Below, in pieces: positions 1 to 7,129 of a stretch of DNA of 64,000 bases. The stretch spans positions 124,001-188,000 of the forward strand of contig JAUXTT010000024.1 in assembly GCA_030684395.1 (NCBI GenBank). Reading direction: 5' to 3'. The position numbers and the translations under genes were made by a program. This DNA comes from Bacteroidota bacterium (GTDB taxonomy: Bacteria; Bacteroidota; Bacteroidia; B-17B0; Aurantibacillaceae). The notes under the pieces were generated by a model. It worked only from the letters and a program-made list of their open reading frames with translations, was not told the origin of the DNA and ran no database searches. Within the stretch, counting starts at the first letter, position 1. Every line of letters begins with the position of its first letter.

Positions 1-2
1 TT

Positions 3-608
3 TATTTTCAATCGTCGGAAATGCCTGTAATGGCTGAGAAACCTGTTATTTATGTGTACGCTCCTGAAACAACCCAAGTGAAAATAAAATTAACGCCTAA
101 AGGTGCTTTTAATTTTACTTATCCTGAATACAAAAACGGATGGGGCTTTAAAGCAACACCAAATGGAGATTTGATAACAGCTAATTCAATTTATCCTTAT
201 TTGTTTTGGGATGGTCCTTTGAATATTAACACAAATGATATTAATATGAAAGAAGGTTATCATATTGGGAAAGATCAATTATTGAATTTCTTTGAAACCA
301 AACTAACCATGATGGGACTCAATGCAAAAGAAAAAGCAGATTTCATTACATATTGGTATCCTCTTATGAGCAAACACAACAGTTATGTTATTCGTTTTTT
401 GTTTAATGAAGATTACAATAAGTACGCAGCCATGACCATAGATCCCAAACCGGATACTATTTTCAGGGTTTTTATGATGTGGGAACCGGTAAATGAAAAA
501 GCAGAAATAACAAAACTTACCGAACAAAAGATCCCAAGGGTTAATAGAAAAGGATTAACTGTTATTGAATGGGGAGGCACTGAAACTTCTACTTTAAATA
601 AGTTATAA
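3..608 (+). CDS. Uncharacterised conserved protein, C-terminal part (5' end outside the window)
   Basis: The reading frame is open to the left edge, so the visible 195 residues from the first ATG at 21 are probably the C-terminal part of a longer protein. The segment starts with EKPVIYVYAPETTQVKIKL and continues through YPEYKNGWGFKATPNGDL, YLFWDG and a closing TVIEWGG. I recall this pattern (EKPVIYLYP...YLFWEG...EWGG) from a family of uncharacterised, mostly secreted bacterial proteins with no assigned activity. No catalytic motif is evident. The gene converges on the lipoprotein gene on the other strand and shares a bidirectional terminator with it. Family membership is moderately sure; function is unknown. 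Confidence 0.6.
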   Translation, partial: YFQSSEMPVMAEKPVIYVYAPETTQVKIKLTPKGAFNFTYPEYKNGWGFKATPNGDLITANSIYPYLFWDGPLNINTNDINMKEGYHIGKDQLLNFFETKLTMMGLNAKEKADFITYWYPLMSKHNSYVIRFLFNEDYNKYAAMTIDPKPDTIFRVFMMWEPVNEKAEITKLTEQKIPRVNRKGLTVIEWGGTETSTLNKL

Positions 609-611
609 ACT

Positions 612-643
612 AAAAAATCCCGAACTGAGCCGGGATTTTTTTT
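612..643. terminator. Bidirectional rho-independent terminator
   Basis: A perfect 10-bp stem (AAAAATCCCG at 613-622 with CGGGATTTTT at 631-640) has an 8-nt loop, with an A-run on the left and a T-run on the right. It lies between two convergent genes and can end transcription from both sides. Confidence 0.85.
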
Positions 644-659
644 AATGCACTTCAATTAT

Positions 660-1331
660 TTAAGGTGTTGTCAAGTTAACTTCAAGCGTATGCGGGGTTT
701 GTGAATTTAATTCTGCTGTGTTCATTCCGGTAATAGTAACTTTACGTTGTGTTCCATTTATTATCTGAACTGTTGAACCCCCATCAATTGGAAAATAAAC
801 AAGTGAGCTTCCATTATTATAAGCAGCCACAACACATTCAGTTGGTCCGGGATTCAATATATCGTTTGCCAAAGTGTACACTCCCGCAGCAGGTATTGCT
901 GTCCATCCTACGTAACATGTATCTCCCGCGGCTGTGCGTCCAATAATAGACCATGAGTTATTCCAAATTCCACCTGTAACCGTAGTACATGTGTAAACTG
1001 TATTATCTACCTTAAAATAATTACCTGTTGGTGGTGGAGCGGTAGTTGAACCTGATGTGGAAGAAGTTGTAGATCCTGAAGTAGTACTACCCGAAGTAGT
1101 ACTGCCCGAAGTGGTTAAAAAAGGTCCCCCCGTAGTTGAAGTACTTCCTACTGTAGTAGAGGTTGTTCCTCCACCTGTCGTTCCTGCGCTGGTGTTATCA
1201 GGGTTTCCTCCGGTTCCGCTTTCGTTTGCAAAACCTACTGTTAATCCATCCTGTTCATCCGTATTACAGGAAATAAAAACAAGGGAAGCTAAAAGCACAA
1301 ACGAGAAGAAAACAAATAATTTCTTTTTCAT
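660..1331 (-). CDS. Putative outer-membrane lipoprotein with Ser/Thr-rich linker
   Basis: The 223-residue protein starts with a lipoprotein signal peptide (MKKKLFVFFSFVLLASLVFISC), so Cys22 is the likely lipidated residue. A low-complexity linker of repeated GSTTSG-type units covers roughly residues 40-100 and is encoded by near-perfect 15-bp direct repeats. The C-terminal part (about residues 103-223) looks like a compact beta-rich domain with several cysteines. I recall DUF6252-type Bacteroidota lipoproteins with similar texture but cannot confirm membership. It has its own consensus promoter and ends at the shared terminator, so it is probably monocistronic. Cell-surface or periplasmic anchoring is inferred from the lipobox; the function is unknown. 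Confidence 0.75.
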   Translation of the reverse strand: MKKKLFVFFSFVLLASLVFISCNTDEQDGLTVGFANESGTGGNPDNTSAGTTGGGTTSTTVGSTSTTGGPFLTTSGSTTSGSTTSGSTTSSTSGSTTAPPPTGNYFKVDNTVYTCTTVTGGIWNNSWSIIGRTAAGDTCYVGWTAIPAAGVYTLANDILNPGPTECVVAAYNNGSSLVYFPIDGGSTVQIINGTQRKVTITGMNTAELNSQTPHTLEVNLTTP

Positions 1332-1351
1332 AGGTTTAATTTCTTGAGTTT

Positions 1352-1382
1352 CAAATATAAAGCATTTTAGCTATAAAACAAA
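1352..1382 (-). promoter_or_regulatory. Bacteroidota consensus promoter of the Ser/Thr-rich lipoprotein gene
   Basis: On the minus strand TTTG (1382-1379) is separated by exactly 19 nt from TATATTTG (1359-1352). This matches the -33/-7 consensus of Bacteroidota primary sigma factor promoters (TTTG, N19, TAnnTTTG). The start codon is 20 nt further, giving a leader of about 15 nt. Confidence 0.75.
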
Positions 1383-1411
1383 ACAACCCTTCCGCTTTGG
1401 AAGGGTTGTTT
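1382..1411 (-). terminator. Terminator of the enoyl-CoA hydratase gene
   Basis: A perfect 12-bp stem is formed by AACAACCCTTCC (1382-1393) and GGAAGGGTTGTT (1399-1410) with a 5-nt loop. On the minus strand it is followed by a T-rich stretch. It lies just downstream of the hydratase stop codon and abuts the -33 box of the next gene. Confidence 0.85.
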
Positions 1412-1422
1412 ACCTCATATTT

Positions 1423-2211
1423 TTAGTTCCCGGGGAAATTTGCTTTTCTTTTTTCAAGAAAGGCCTTTACACCTTCTTTAAAATCAGCTGTTCCGAACAT
1501 TTTACCAAATTCTTCTATCTCAACTTCATATCCGTTCTCCTGTTTATTATATCCTGCGTTTATAACTTTAATAGCAGTTTTAATAGCCACACCTGAACGT
1601 AAGGAGATTTTTGCTGCAATCTCTTTACATTTATTCAACAGGTCCTCCTGTTTGGTCACATAATTCACTAAACCCCACTTGTATGCTTCTTCAGCATTCA
1701 TCATATCGGCAGTAACGATCATTTCAAAAGCTTTTCCTTTACCAACCAATTGAGCCAGTCGCTGAGTTCCACCGTAACCCGGTATAACACCCAATGTTAC
1801 TTCCGGTAAACCCATTTTAGCATTCTCACTTGCTAAGCGCATGTGACAAGCCATTGCAAGTTCCAAACCTCCGCCTAAAGCAAATCCATTTACAGCTGCG
1901 ATAACGGGCTTTGAATAATTCTCAATAAAATTAAAAATCTTAAAGTGGCCTGTTGCACTTAGATGACGACCCTGAGAAATATTAAAATCTGAAAATTCTG
2001 CAATATCAGCTCCTGCAACAAATGCCTTTTGCCCGCTACCGGTTATAATGATCGCTCTGATATCCTTTTCATTTTCTGCTTCCATTAAAGCCTCGTGAAG
2101 TTCTTCAATGGTTCTGTTGTTAAGAGCATTTAGTTTATCAGGGCGATTAACAGTAATTATCAAAACTCCATTTTCCAATTCTGTTAAAACGTTTTCGTAA
2201 GTCATTGTCAT
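1423..2211 (-). CDS. Enoyl-CoA hydratase/isomerase family protein
   Basis: This is a crotonase-fold enzyme expected to hydrate trans-2-enoyl-CoA in fatty-acid beta-oxidation or a related acyl-CoA pathway in the cytoplasm. Visible motifs are the CoA/oxyanion-hole segment FVAGADIAEF, GFALGGGLELAMACHMRLA with the first catalytic Glu, and GLPEVTLGVIPGYGGTQRL with the second. Both hydratase glutamates are therefore present, favouring hydratase over a hydrolase or ligase relative. A start at 2211 gives the usual length of about 262 residues. The upstream ATG at 2241 lies upstream of the -7 box at 2234-2227 and is unlikely to be transcribed; a start at 2205 (MTYENV) is also possible. The gene appears monocistronic. 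Confidence 0.9.
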   Translation of the reverse strand: MTMTYENVLTELENGVLIITVNRPDKLNALNNRTIEELHEALMEAENEKDIRAIIITGSGQKAFVAGADIAEFSDFNISQGRHLSATGHFKIFNFIENYSKPVIAAVNGFALGGGLELAMACHMRLASENAKMGLPEVTLGVIPGYGGTQRLAQLVGKGKAFEMIVTADMMNAEEAYKWGLVNYVTKQEDLLNKCKEIAAKISLRSGVAIKTAIKVINAGYNKQENGYEVEIEEFGKMFGTADFKEGVKAFLEKRKANFPGN

Positions 2212-2226
2212 GGTTAAATTTTTGGG

Positions 2227-2234
2227 CAAATATA
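2227..2234 (-). promoter_or_regulatory. -7 box of the enoyl-CoA hydratase gene
   Basis: TATATTTG on the minus strand matches TAnnTTTG and ends 16 nt before the ATG at 2211. It decides against the longer ORF start at 2241. No well-spaced TTTG was found upstream. Confidence 0.55.
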
Positions 2235-2352
2235 CAATCAATCCATTACCAAGATTTCTTGAGTTATTAACCGATGTTAGTAGTATTTAAACGATTTTTA
2301 GTACTGTTTTATTGTGTATTCATACCCTACCTGATCCAACTAACCCTCACTC

Positions 2353-3216
2353 CTACTTTTCCCACATGTCATCTTCCGATTTAAGCACCTTTTCTTTTGC
2401 TCTTTCACTTTCTATCAGATCGTCAATCGCTTTCCCATTCTCCGTTTTATCTCTGTTAAACAAGTTGTTTTCTTTTTTAATGTAACAACTAAAAAAACGT
2501 TCGGCGAAGATTTCTTCAAATGACTTCATGTCGGAATAAATAGATTTACTGTTAGCAGGAAACGACGCTAACAGATCCTGCGCTTCCGGAAAATAAATCC
2601 AGAATAGCTCCTCATCTTTACCCGTTTTGGGGTTATTCCAAACAGGGCTCATCCCTACAATACGTTTCTCTATTTGTCCCCACTTCTTATTAAAATACCA
2701 TACTTCATTTACACGGAATTCTTTAATATCAATTGACTTTATAAATTCAGCCTTTAAAACAGAAGCCTGCGTTTCTATCCCACTCGAATCAATGCTTACC
2801 TGATTTACAGAATCCAGATAAAAAATGCGCGTGTTAAATTGCTCGCATGTTAATGGAATAGCATTCGGTTTAGAAAATATTCCCGTTTTAAACGCATGTA
2901 TTTTTTCCTGCATTACACCAAACACTAAAATATCAAACAACGTATAATAGCTGTTTTTAGGATCGTGATGCTGAAACAAAAGTTGGTTTGTTTTTTCCTT
3001 AAAATTTATCACTTTCACAAACTGCCTTGCCGACATTACATCTGCTTCAATAAGCGAATCCATCTTTTCAGGCTTATGGTAAAATTTTTTGAAGGACTTT
3101 GAAAAGGGATGCTGAGGATAAACTTTTTCTCCATGCACATTAAGATAAGGGCATTGACTCTGCCCAAAAAAAACATATCCAAAAAGGCAAAATACAAGTG
3201 TTAAAGATGCCTTCAT
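2353..3216 (-). CDS. GldN/PorN-like protein (T9SS/gliding family), stand-alone copy
   Basis: The 287-residue protein has a cleavable signal peptide (MKASLTLVFCLFGYVFFGQSQ). The rest follows the GldN/PorN pattern as I know it: a VINFKEKTNQLLF segment, YYTLFDILVFGVMQEKIHAF, IKEFRVNEVWYFNK, RIVGMSPVW, ELFWIYFPEAQDLLA, SFEEIFAERFFSCYIKKENN and a closing DLIESERAKEKVL...DDMWEK. GldN/PorN pairs with GldK/PorK in the periplasmic ring of the type IX secretion system. Here no gldK, gldL or gldM lies next to it, so this is probably a paralogue of the main gldKLMN operon copy. It is monocistronic. Family assignment is fairly sure; its separate role is unknown. Confidence 0.75.
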   Translation of the reverse strand: MKASLTLVFCLFGYVFFGQSQCPYLNVHGEKVYPQHPFSKSFKKFYHKPEKMDSLIEADVMSARQFVKVINFKEKTNQLLFQHHDPKNSYYTLFDILVFGVMQEKIHAFKTGIFSKPNAIPLTCEQFNTRIFYLDSVNQVSIDSSGIETQASVLKAEFIKSIDIKEFRVNEVWYFNKKWGQIEKRIVGMSPVWNNPKTGKDEELFWIYFPEAQDLLASFPANSKSIYSDMKSFEEIFAERFFSCYIKKENNLFNRDKTENGKAIDDLIESERAKEKVLKSEDDMWEK

Positions 3217-3327
3217 TTAGGTTTTGGTTAACGGGTACTACCAAATTTAGCTTTTATATCTGATTTTAACAATAGCATTGAAATATTTTTCAATCACTAT
3301 AAAAGATATTTTTCGAAAAAAATTAAT

Positions 3328-4623
3328 ATGAAGAAACTTATACTTCCATTATTACTCGTTTGCTCATTTACCAACATGTTTGCTCAAATGCACAAATGTT
3401 ATACTGATAATGCCACTGGTGTTTATCAAAACAACAATGTAAACTACAGGAACATTCAAAAGCAAAATGAATTAATTGTACAAAACTGGATTGCAGCAAA
3501 TAAATCCTCGTTAAAAACAATGGGTGGTATTATAACTATACCCGTGGTGTTTCATGTTGTATACAAAAATGCAACTCAAAATATTGCGGACTCAAACATT
3601 TTCAGGCAACTTACCGAATTAAACGAATGTTACAGAAAACAAAATTCAAACTTTAGTCAAACGCGCCCTGTGTTTGATTCAATAGGTGCTGATGTTCAAA
3701 TTGAGTTTTGCCTTGCCCAATTTGATCCTAATGGAAACCCTACTCAGGGAATTACACGTACTTCGGCTCCTTCAAGCGCCGCATTTGATCCGTTATTTAA
3801 TATGGATAAAGTAAAATCATCAGCAACCGATGGCGTGGATCCATGGCCAACCGATCAATACCTGAACATTTGGGTTTGCGATATGAGTTTTTTTGGCGTT
3901 CCGTTTGTTTTAGGATATGCAACTTTTCCGGGCTCTGATCCTGCATTAGATGGTGTTGTAATTCAATATGATTTTATCGGACATCAAAACAATGGAACCA
4001 GCAATAATCTTGGTAAAACCACTGTTCATGAAGTAGGTCATTGGTTGGGAATGCGTCACATTTGGGGAGACGGTCAGCAATCAAGTCCATTGTGCGATTC
4101 AACAGATTATGTAGACGACACCCCAAATGCAGATACTGCTTCACAACAAACCTGTATGATCAAAAATTCGTGTAGTAACGAATCTCCTTTTTGGAGCAAT
4201 GCAGGCATTGATCCTCCTGACATGATTGAAAATTACATGGATTATTCTTATGATGCATGTATGACTATGTTTACTTATGGGCAAAAAGCCCGCATGCTGG
4301 GTTTTCTTAACACCATTCGTTCAGGATTGATCACCTCACCTGCGGGCTGCAACCCCATTGGGTTAGATGAACACAAAAAGAATAGTACTTTACTTTCTGT
4401 TTTTCCCAATCCTGCAAATACAAATGTTACTCTTAATTTAATAAAAGAAGGTTCATACAGTGTACGATTAACCGACGTGCTTGGTAAAGAATTAAAAGTA
4501 CTGAATGTAATTGAAAAGAAAGCTTCAATAGATCTCAGTTCGTTTCCTTCGGGAGTTATTTTTTATTCGATCAGCGAAAATGGCCATGTTCTTGAATCAG
4601 GAAAATTAATAAAGTGTGACTAA
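3328..4623 (+). CDS. Secreted M43 (pappalysin-type) zinc metalloprotease with T9SS sorting domain
   Basis: The 431-residue preproprotein has a signal peptide ending MFAQ, an N-terminal propeptide-like stretch (about residues 21-65) and a metzincin domain. The zinc site HEVGHWLGMRH at about residue 234 has all three His and the Gly of HExxHxxGxxH; the Met-turn MDYSYDACMTMF follows at about residue 304. The C-terminal part, from about residue 350 (LSVFPNPANTNVTLNL to GKLIK), is a type A T9SS sorting domain, so the enzyme should cross the outer membrane through the T9SS and be surface-attached or released. Substrate is unknown; extracellular protein digestion is the likely role. It is transcribed divergently from the GldN-like gene. 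Confidence 0.9.
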   Translation: MKKLILPLLLVCSFTNMFAQMHKCYTDNATGVYQNNNVNYRNIQKQNELIVQNWIAANKSSLKTMGGIITIPVVFHVVYKNATQNIADSNIFRQLTELNECYRKQNSNFSQTRPVFDSIGADVQIEFCLAQFDPNGNPTQGITRTSAPSSAAFDPLFNMDKVKSSATDGVDPWPTDQYLNIWVCDMSFFGVPFVLGYATFPGSDPALDGVVIQYDFIGHQNNGTSNNLGKTTVHEVGHWLGMRHIWGDGQQSSPLCDSTDYVDDTPNADTASQQTCMIKNSCSNESPFWSNAGIDPPDMIENYMDYSYDACMTMFTYGQKARMLGFLNTIRSGLITSPAGCNPIGLDEHKKNSTLLSVFPNPANTNVTLNLIKEGSYSVRLTDVLGKELKVLNVIEKKASIDLSSFPSGVIFYSISENGHVLESGKLIKCD

Positions 4624-4642
4624 CACAAATAACTTACAAATT

Positions 4643-4789
4643 AAGAAGAGACTGCCTCAAAAGTCCACTATGAGTGTCACTTCGAGCGAAGTCGAGAAAG
4701 ACAGCATAGAACTCATAATTAAACTTCGACATTTTGCCTCTTTGCTTGACATTTGGGAAGAAAAATGGCTTTTGAGATAGCCTCTTCTT
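4643..4789. repeat. 147-bp intergenic inverted-repeat element (MITE/REP-like)
   Basis: The ends are imperfect 21-bp inverted repeats (4643-4663 and 4769-4789, 18 of 21 positions complementary). Inside is a short hairpin CTTCG/CGAAG within the string CACTTCGAGCGAAGTCGAGAA. No reading frame of note lies inside. It sits between convergent genes and may also act as a bidirectional terminator. Dispersed copies elsewhere in the genome are suspected, not shown. Confidence 0.6.
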
Positions 4790-4821
4790 TATTTAAACAC
4801 TTCTGATCCTTTATTATTCAA

Positions 4822-5850
4822 TTACTTTCCTTTCATATTCTGCTCCCACAACCAGGATGTTCGCATCATACTTTCTATATCATGTTTACATTTCCAGCCC
4901 AACAGAGTCTCTGCCTTCTTACTGTCTGAGTAAACGGCTATCACATCTCCCGGGCGTTTAGGGCCAATTTTATAATTCAATTTTTGTCCGGATACTTTTT
5001 CGAATGCAGAAATTGCCTCCAACACTGAAATACCTTTTCCTGTTCCCAAATTAAACACATCATAATTTTGTGTATTCCTTTTTTCTATCAAAAATTTCAT
5101 TGCAAGTACGTGAGCATCCGCAATATCAGAAACATGAATATAGTCTCTTACGCAAGTACCATCACGTGTTGGATAATCACCCCCGTGAATTGTAAGCTGT
5201 GGTATTTTACCAATAGCTGTTCCGGTAATAATTGGTACCAGATTATTTGGTTTGTTTATCGGGGACTCTCCGTTTAAACCACTTTCATGAGCGCCAACTG
5301 GATTGAAATAACGAAGGGCTATTGCATTAAAATCAGAGTTTATTTTACAGAAATCATCCAGCATTACCTCACCAATCTGCTTAGTAAATGCATACGGAGA
5401 TTCCGCTTTTGGCAGTGCTGTATTTTCATCAACAGGCAATGTTGTTACGTTCCCATAAACAGAACAACTGGAAGAAAAGATCAGGTTTGAAACAGAAAAC
5501 TCTTTGCTTAATGATAAAATAGTTACTAATGAAGATATATTGTTATGATAATATTTTAGTGGATTTTCTACCGACTCACCCACAGCTTTGTATGCTGCAA
5601 AATGAATGATACCTCCAAAAGAATACTTTTCAAAGATTTTTCTAGTCGCATCAATATCACACAAATCAACCGAATAGTGGTCAACTTTTTTTCCACTGAT
5701 TCTCTCCACATGTTTATATGCATCTAAACTTGAATTACTTTGATTATCTATGGAAACCACATCAAATCCATTGGTAAAAAGTTCTATAATGGTATGGGAA
5801 CCAATGTATCCTGACCCACCGGTAACAAGAATAGTTTTTTTCTTTTCCAT
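4822..5850 (-). CDS. galE: UDP-glucose 4-epimerase
   Basis: GalE interconverts UDP-glucose and UDP-galactose with bound NAD in the cytoplasm, feeding the Leloir pathway and surface polysaccharide synthesis. The 342-residue protein has the NAD-binding GGSGYIGSH motif at residues 11-19, the SSSCSVYG strand with the catalytic Ser, and the short-chain dehydrogenase YxxxK pair in SPYAFTKQIGE. The substrate-side segments ALRYFNPVGAH and RDGTCVRDYIHVSDIADAH are typical of GalE. The length is standard. It starts 3 nt after the stop codon of the glycosyltransferase gene, so the two form an operon, consistent with a role in glycan assembly. Confidence 0.95.
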   Translation of the reverse strand: MEKKKTILVTGGSGYIGSHTIIELFTNGFDVVSIDNQSNSSLDAYKHVERISGKKVDHYSVDLCDIDATRKIFEKYSFGGIIHFAAYKAVGESVENPLKYYHNNISSLVTILSLSKEFSVSNLIFSSSCSVYGNVTTLPVDENTALPKAESPYAFTKQIGEVMLDDFCKINSDFNAIALRYFNPVGAHESGLNGESPINKPNNLVPIITGTAIGKIPQLTIHGGDYPTRDGTCVRDYIHVSDIADAHVLAMKFLIEKRNTQNYDVFNLGTGKGISVLEAISAFEKVSGQKLNYKIGPKRPGDVIAVYSDSKKAETLLGWKCKHDIESMMRTSWLWEQNMKGK

Positions 5851-5853
5851 GCT

Positions 5854-7077
5854 TTACTTTTGAAACGTTGAATATATTTTTGAATAGGACTGTATTCCTT
5901 TACTCAAAGAAAACTGCTCTTCCGCTACTTGCCTGTAAAGATACTTATCCTTTTGCAAATAAGGTTCTATCGCATTAATTGCCTTTTTGTACTGATCGCT
6001 TGTAAATTCTTCTATAACAATGCCCGCAGAACCTGAATTAATAATTTTATCTACATCACCTACACCTGCATTTGCGATTACAGGAACTCCACACGCCATA
6101 AGTTCTGCAAGTTTAGTAGGAGATGATCCCTTTTTAGAATATAATGGTTTGATAAAAAACAAGCCAACATCAAAAGTAGAAATAAAAAGTGGAACCTCTT
6201 TTCTGGAAGCAGCTTTTATAACAAGATGCTCACTTGCAATTCCCCTCACGTTGGCAGCAGCTATTACATCTTCCTTTTTATCATTTGTTACAAAAAAGAA
6301 AGTAGCATCCGGCTTGATCTTTAGTACTTCTTTAAAAAAATCGAGCATTTCGTTTTGCATATACCAGGTTCCTAATGAACCCAAGTAACCGACCACGAAA
6401 TTGGCATAAGGAATTCCCAATCGTTCCTTTAACTCCACTATTTTTTGTTTTTCCTGAATCACAAAATGCTGAACATCTGCACAACAAGGTATAACATGTA
6501 TGTTGGGTTGTTTAGGAAGGGGCCAGGAAACTATTTCTTTTTTAGCATTGATGGTAAGTGTTACTACCTCATCAGCTGCTAACAGCATTTCCTTTTCTTT
6601 CTTTTTAAAAAAAGAATACAGTCGTTTGTGGATTGGGTTTTTCAAACTCCAGATGTTGCCGTCAATTCGTTCATCTGCCCAAAATCCACGCATATCAAAA
6701 ATAAACGGGATATTTAATTTCCGCTTAAAAAACAAACCGATCAATCCAGGCAAATAGCTTCTGCAATGCAAAAACACATTTTTATTATTGGCAAGTATAC
6801 GTTCTTCAGTAAGCTTTTTTAAACGTTTAAAATTTTTGCGTTGAGATACAACAGGAATACTGCTTTCATAGAAATTATAATTCCATGTGATATTGGCTGC
6901 TTTTGTAATAGCATTTACCTGCTCAAAATTCTTTTCAAAATTTAGTTTCTTTTCGGCACTTACAATTTCAACAGAAAAACCGGAAGCAGAAAGACCAGCC
7001 AAGTAAGGCAACACTTGTGATTGCCCTAATTGGTCGGTCATTCCGTCAATAGATATAAAAATTGCTTTACGGGTCAT
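5854..7077 (-). CDS. Glycosyltransferase, GT4-like (GT-B fold)
   Basis: The 407-residue protein has a GT-B layout: an N-terminal acceptor domain (FISIDGMTDQLGQSQVLPYLAGL) and a C-terminal nucleotide-sugar domain containing VVGYLGSLGTWY and SPTKLAELMACGVPVIANAGVGDVDKII, the region holding the conserved donor-binding Glu of family 4. No membrane segment is seen, so it is probably a cytoplasmic or peripheral enzyme. Sugar donor and acceptor cannot be read from the sequence. It is cotranscribed with galE (3-nt gap), so a UDP-galactose-linked glycan is a reasonable guess. A strong hairpin ends 3 nt upstream of its start codon. Confidence 0.85.
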   Translation of the reverse strand: MTRKAIFISIDGMTDQLGQSQVLPYLAGLSASGFSVEIVSAEKKLNFEKNFEQVNAITKAANITWNYNFYESSIPVVSQRKNFKRLKKLTEERILANNKNVFLHCRSYLPGLIGLFFKRKLNIPFIFDMRGFWADERIDGNIWSLKNPIHKRLYSFFKKKEKEMLLAADEVVTLTINAKKEIVSWPLPKQPNIHVIPCCADVQHFVIQEKQKIVELKERLGIPYANFVVGYLGSLGTWYMQNEMLDFFKEVLKIKPDATFFFVTNDKKEDVIAAANVRGIASEHLVIKAASRKEVPLFISTFDVGLFFIKPLYSKKGSSPTKLAELMACGVPVIANAGVGDVDKIINSGSAGIVIEEFTSDQYKKAINAIEPYLQKDKYLYRQVAEEQFSLSKGIQSYSKIYSTFQK

Positions 7078-7080
7078 GTA

Positions 7081-7125
7081 TCGGGAGGATAAATTTACGA
7101 ATTAATTCGAAGCCTATCCTCCCGA
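7081..7125 (-). promoter_or_regulatory. Hairpin between clpB and the glycosyltransferase gene
   Basis: An 11-bp perfect stem (TCGGGAGGATA 7081-7091 with TATCCTCCCGA 7115-7125) encloses a second palindrome CGAATTAATTCG (7098-7109). It could end clpB transcription, although no T-run follows on the minus strand. It also directly abuts the ATG of the next gene, so it could limit readthrough or translation. Confidence 0.5.
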
Positions 7126-7129
7126 AAAT

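Noticed and set aside
1057-1347. Plus-strand reading frame rich in Val/Pro
   Set aside because: It is the antisense of the low-complexity Ser/Thr linker and signal peptide of the lipoprotein gene; its repeats mirror the 15-bp units.
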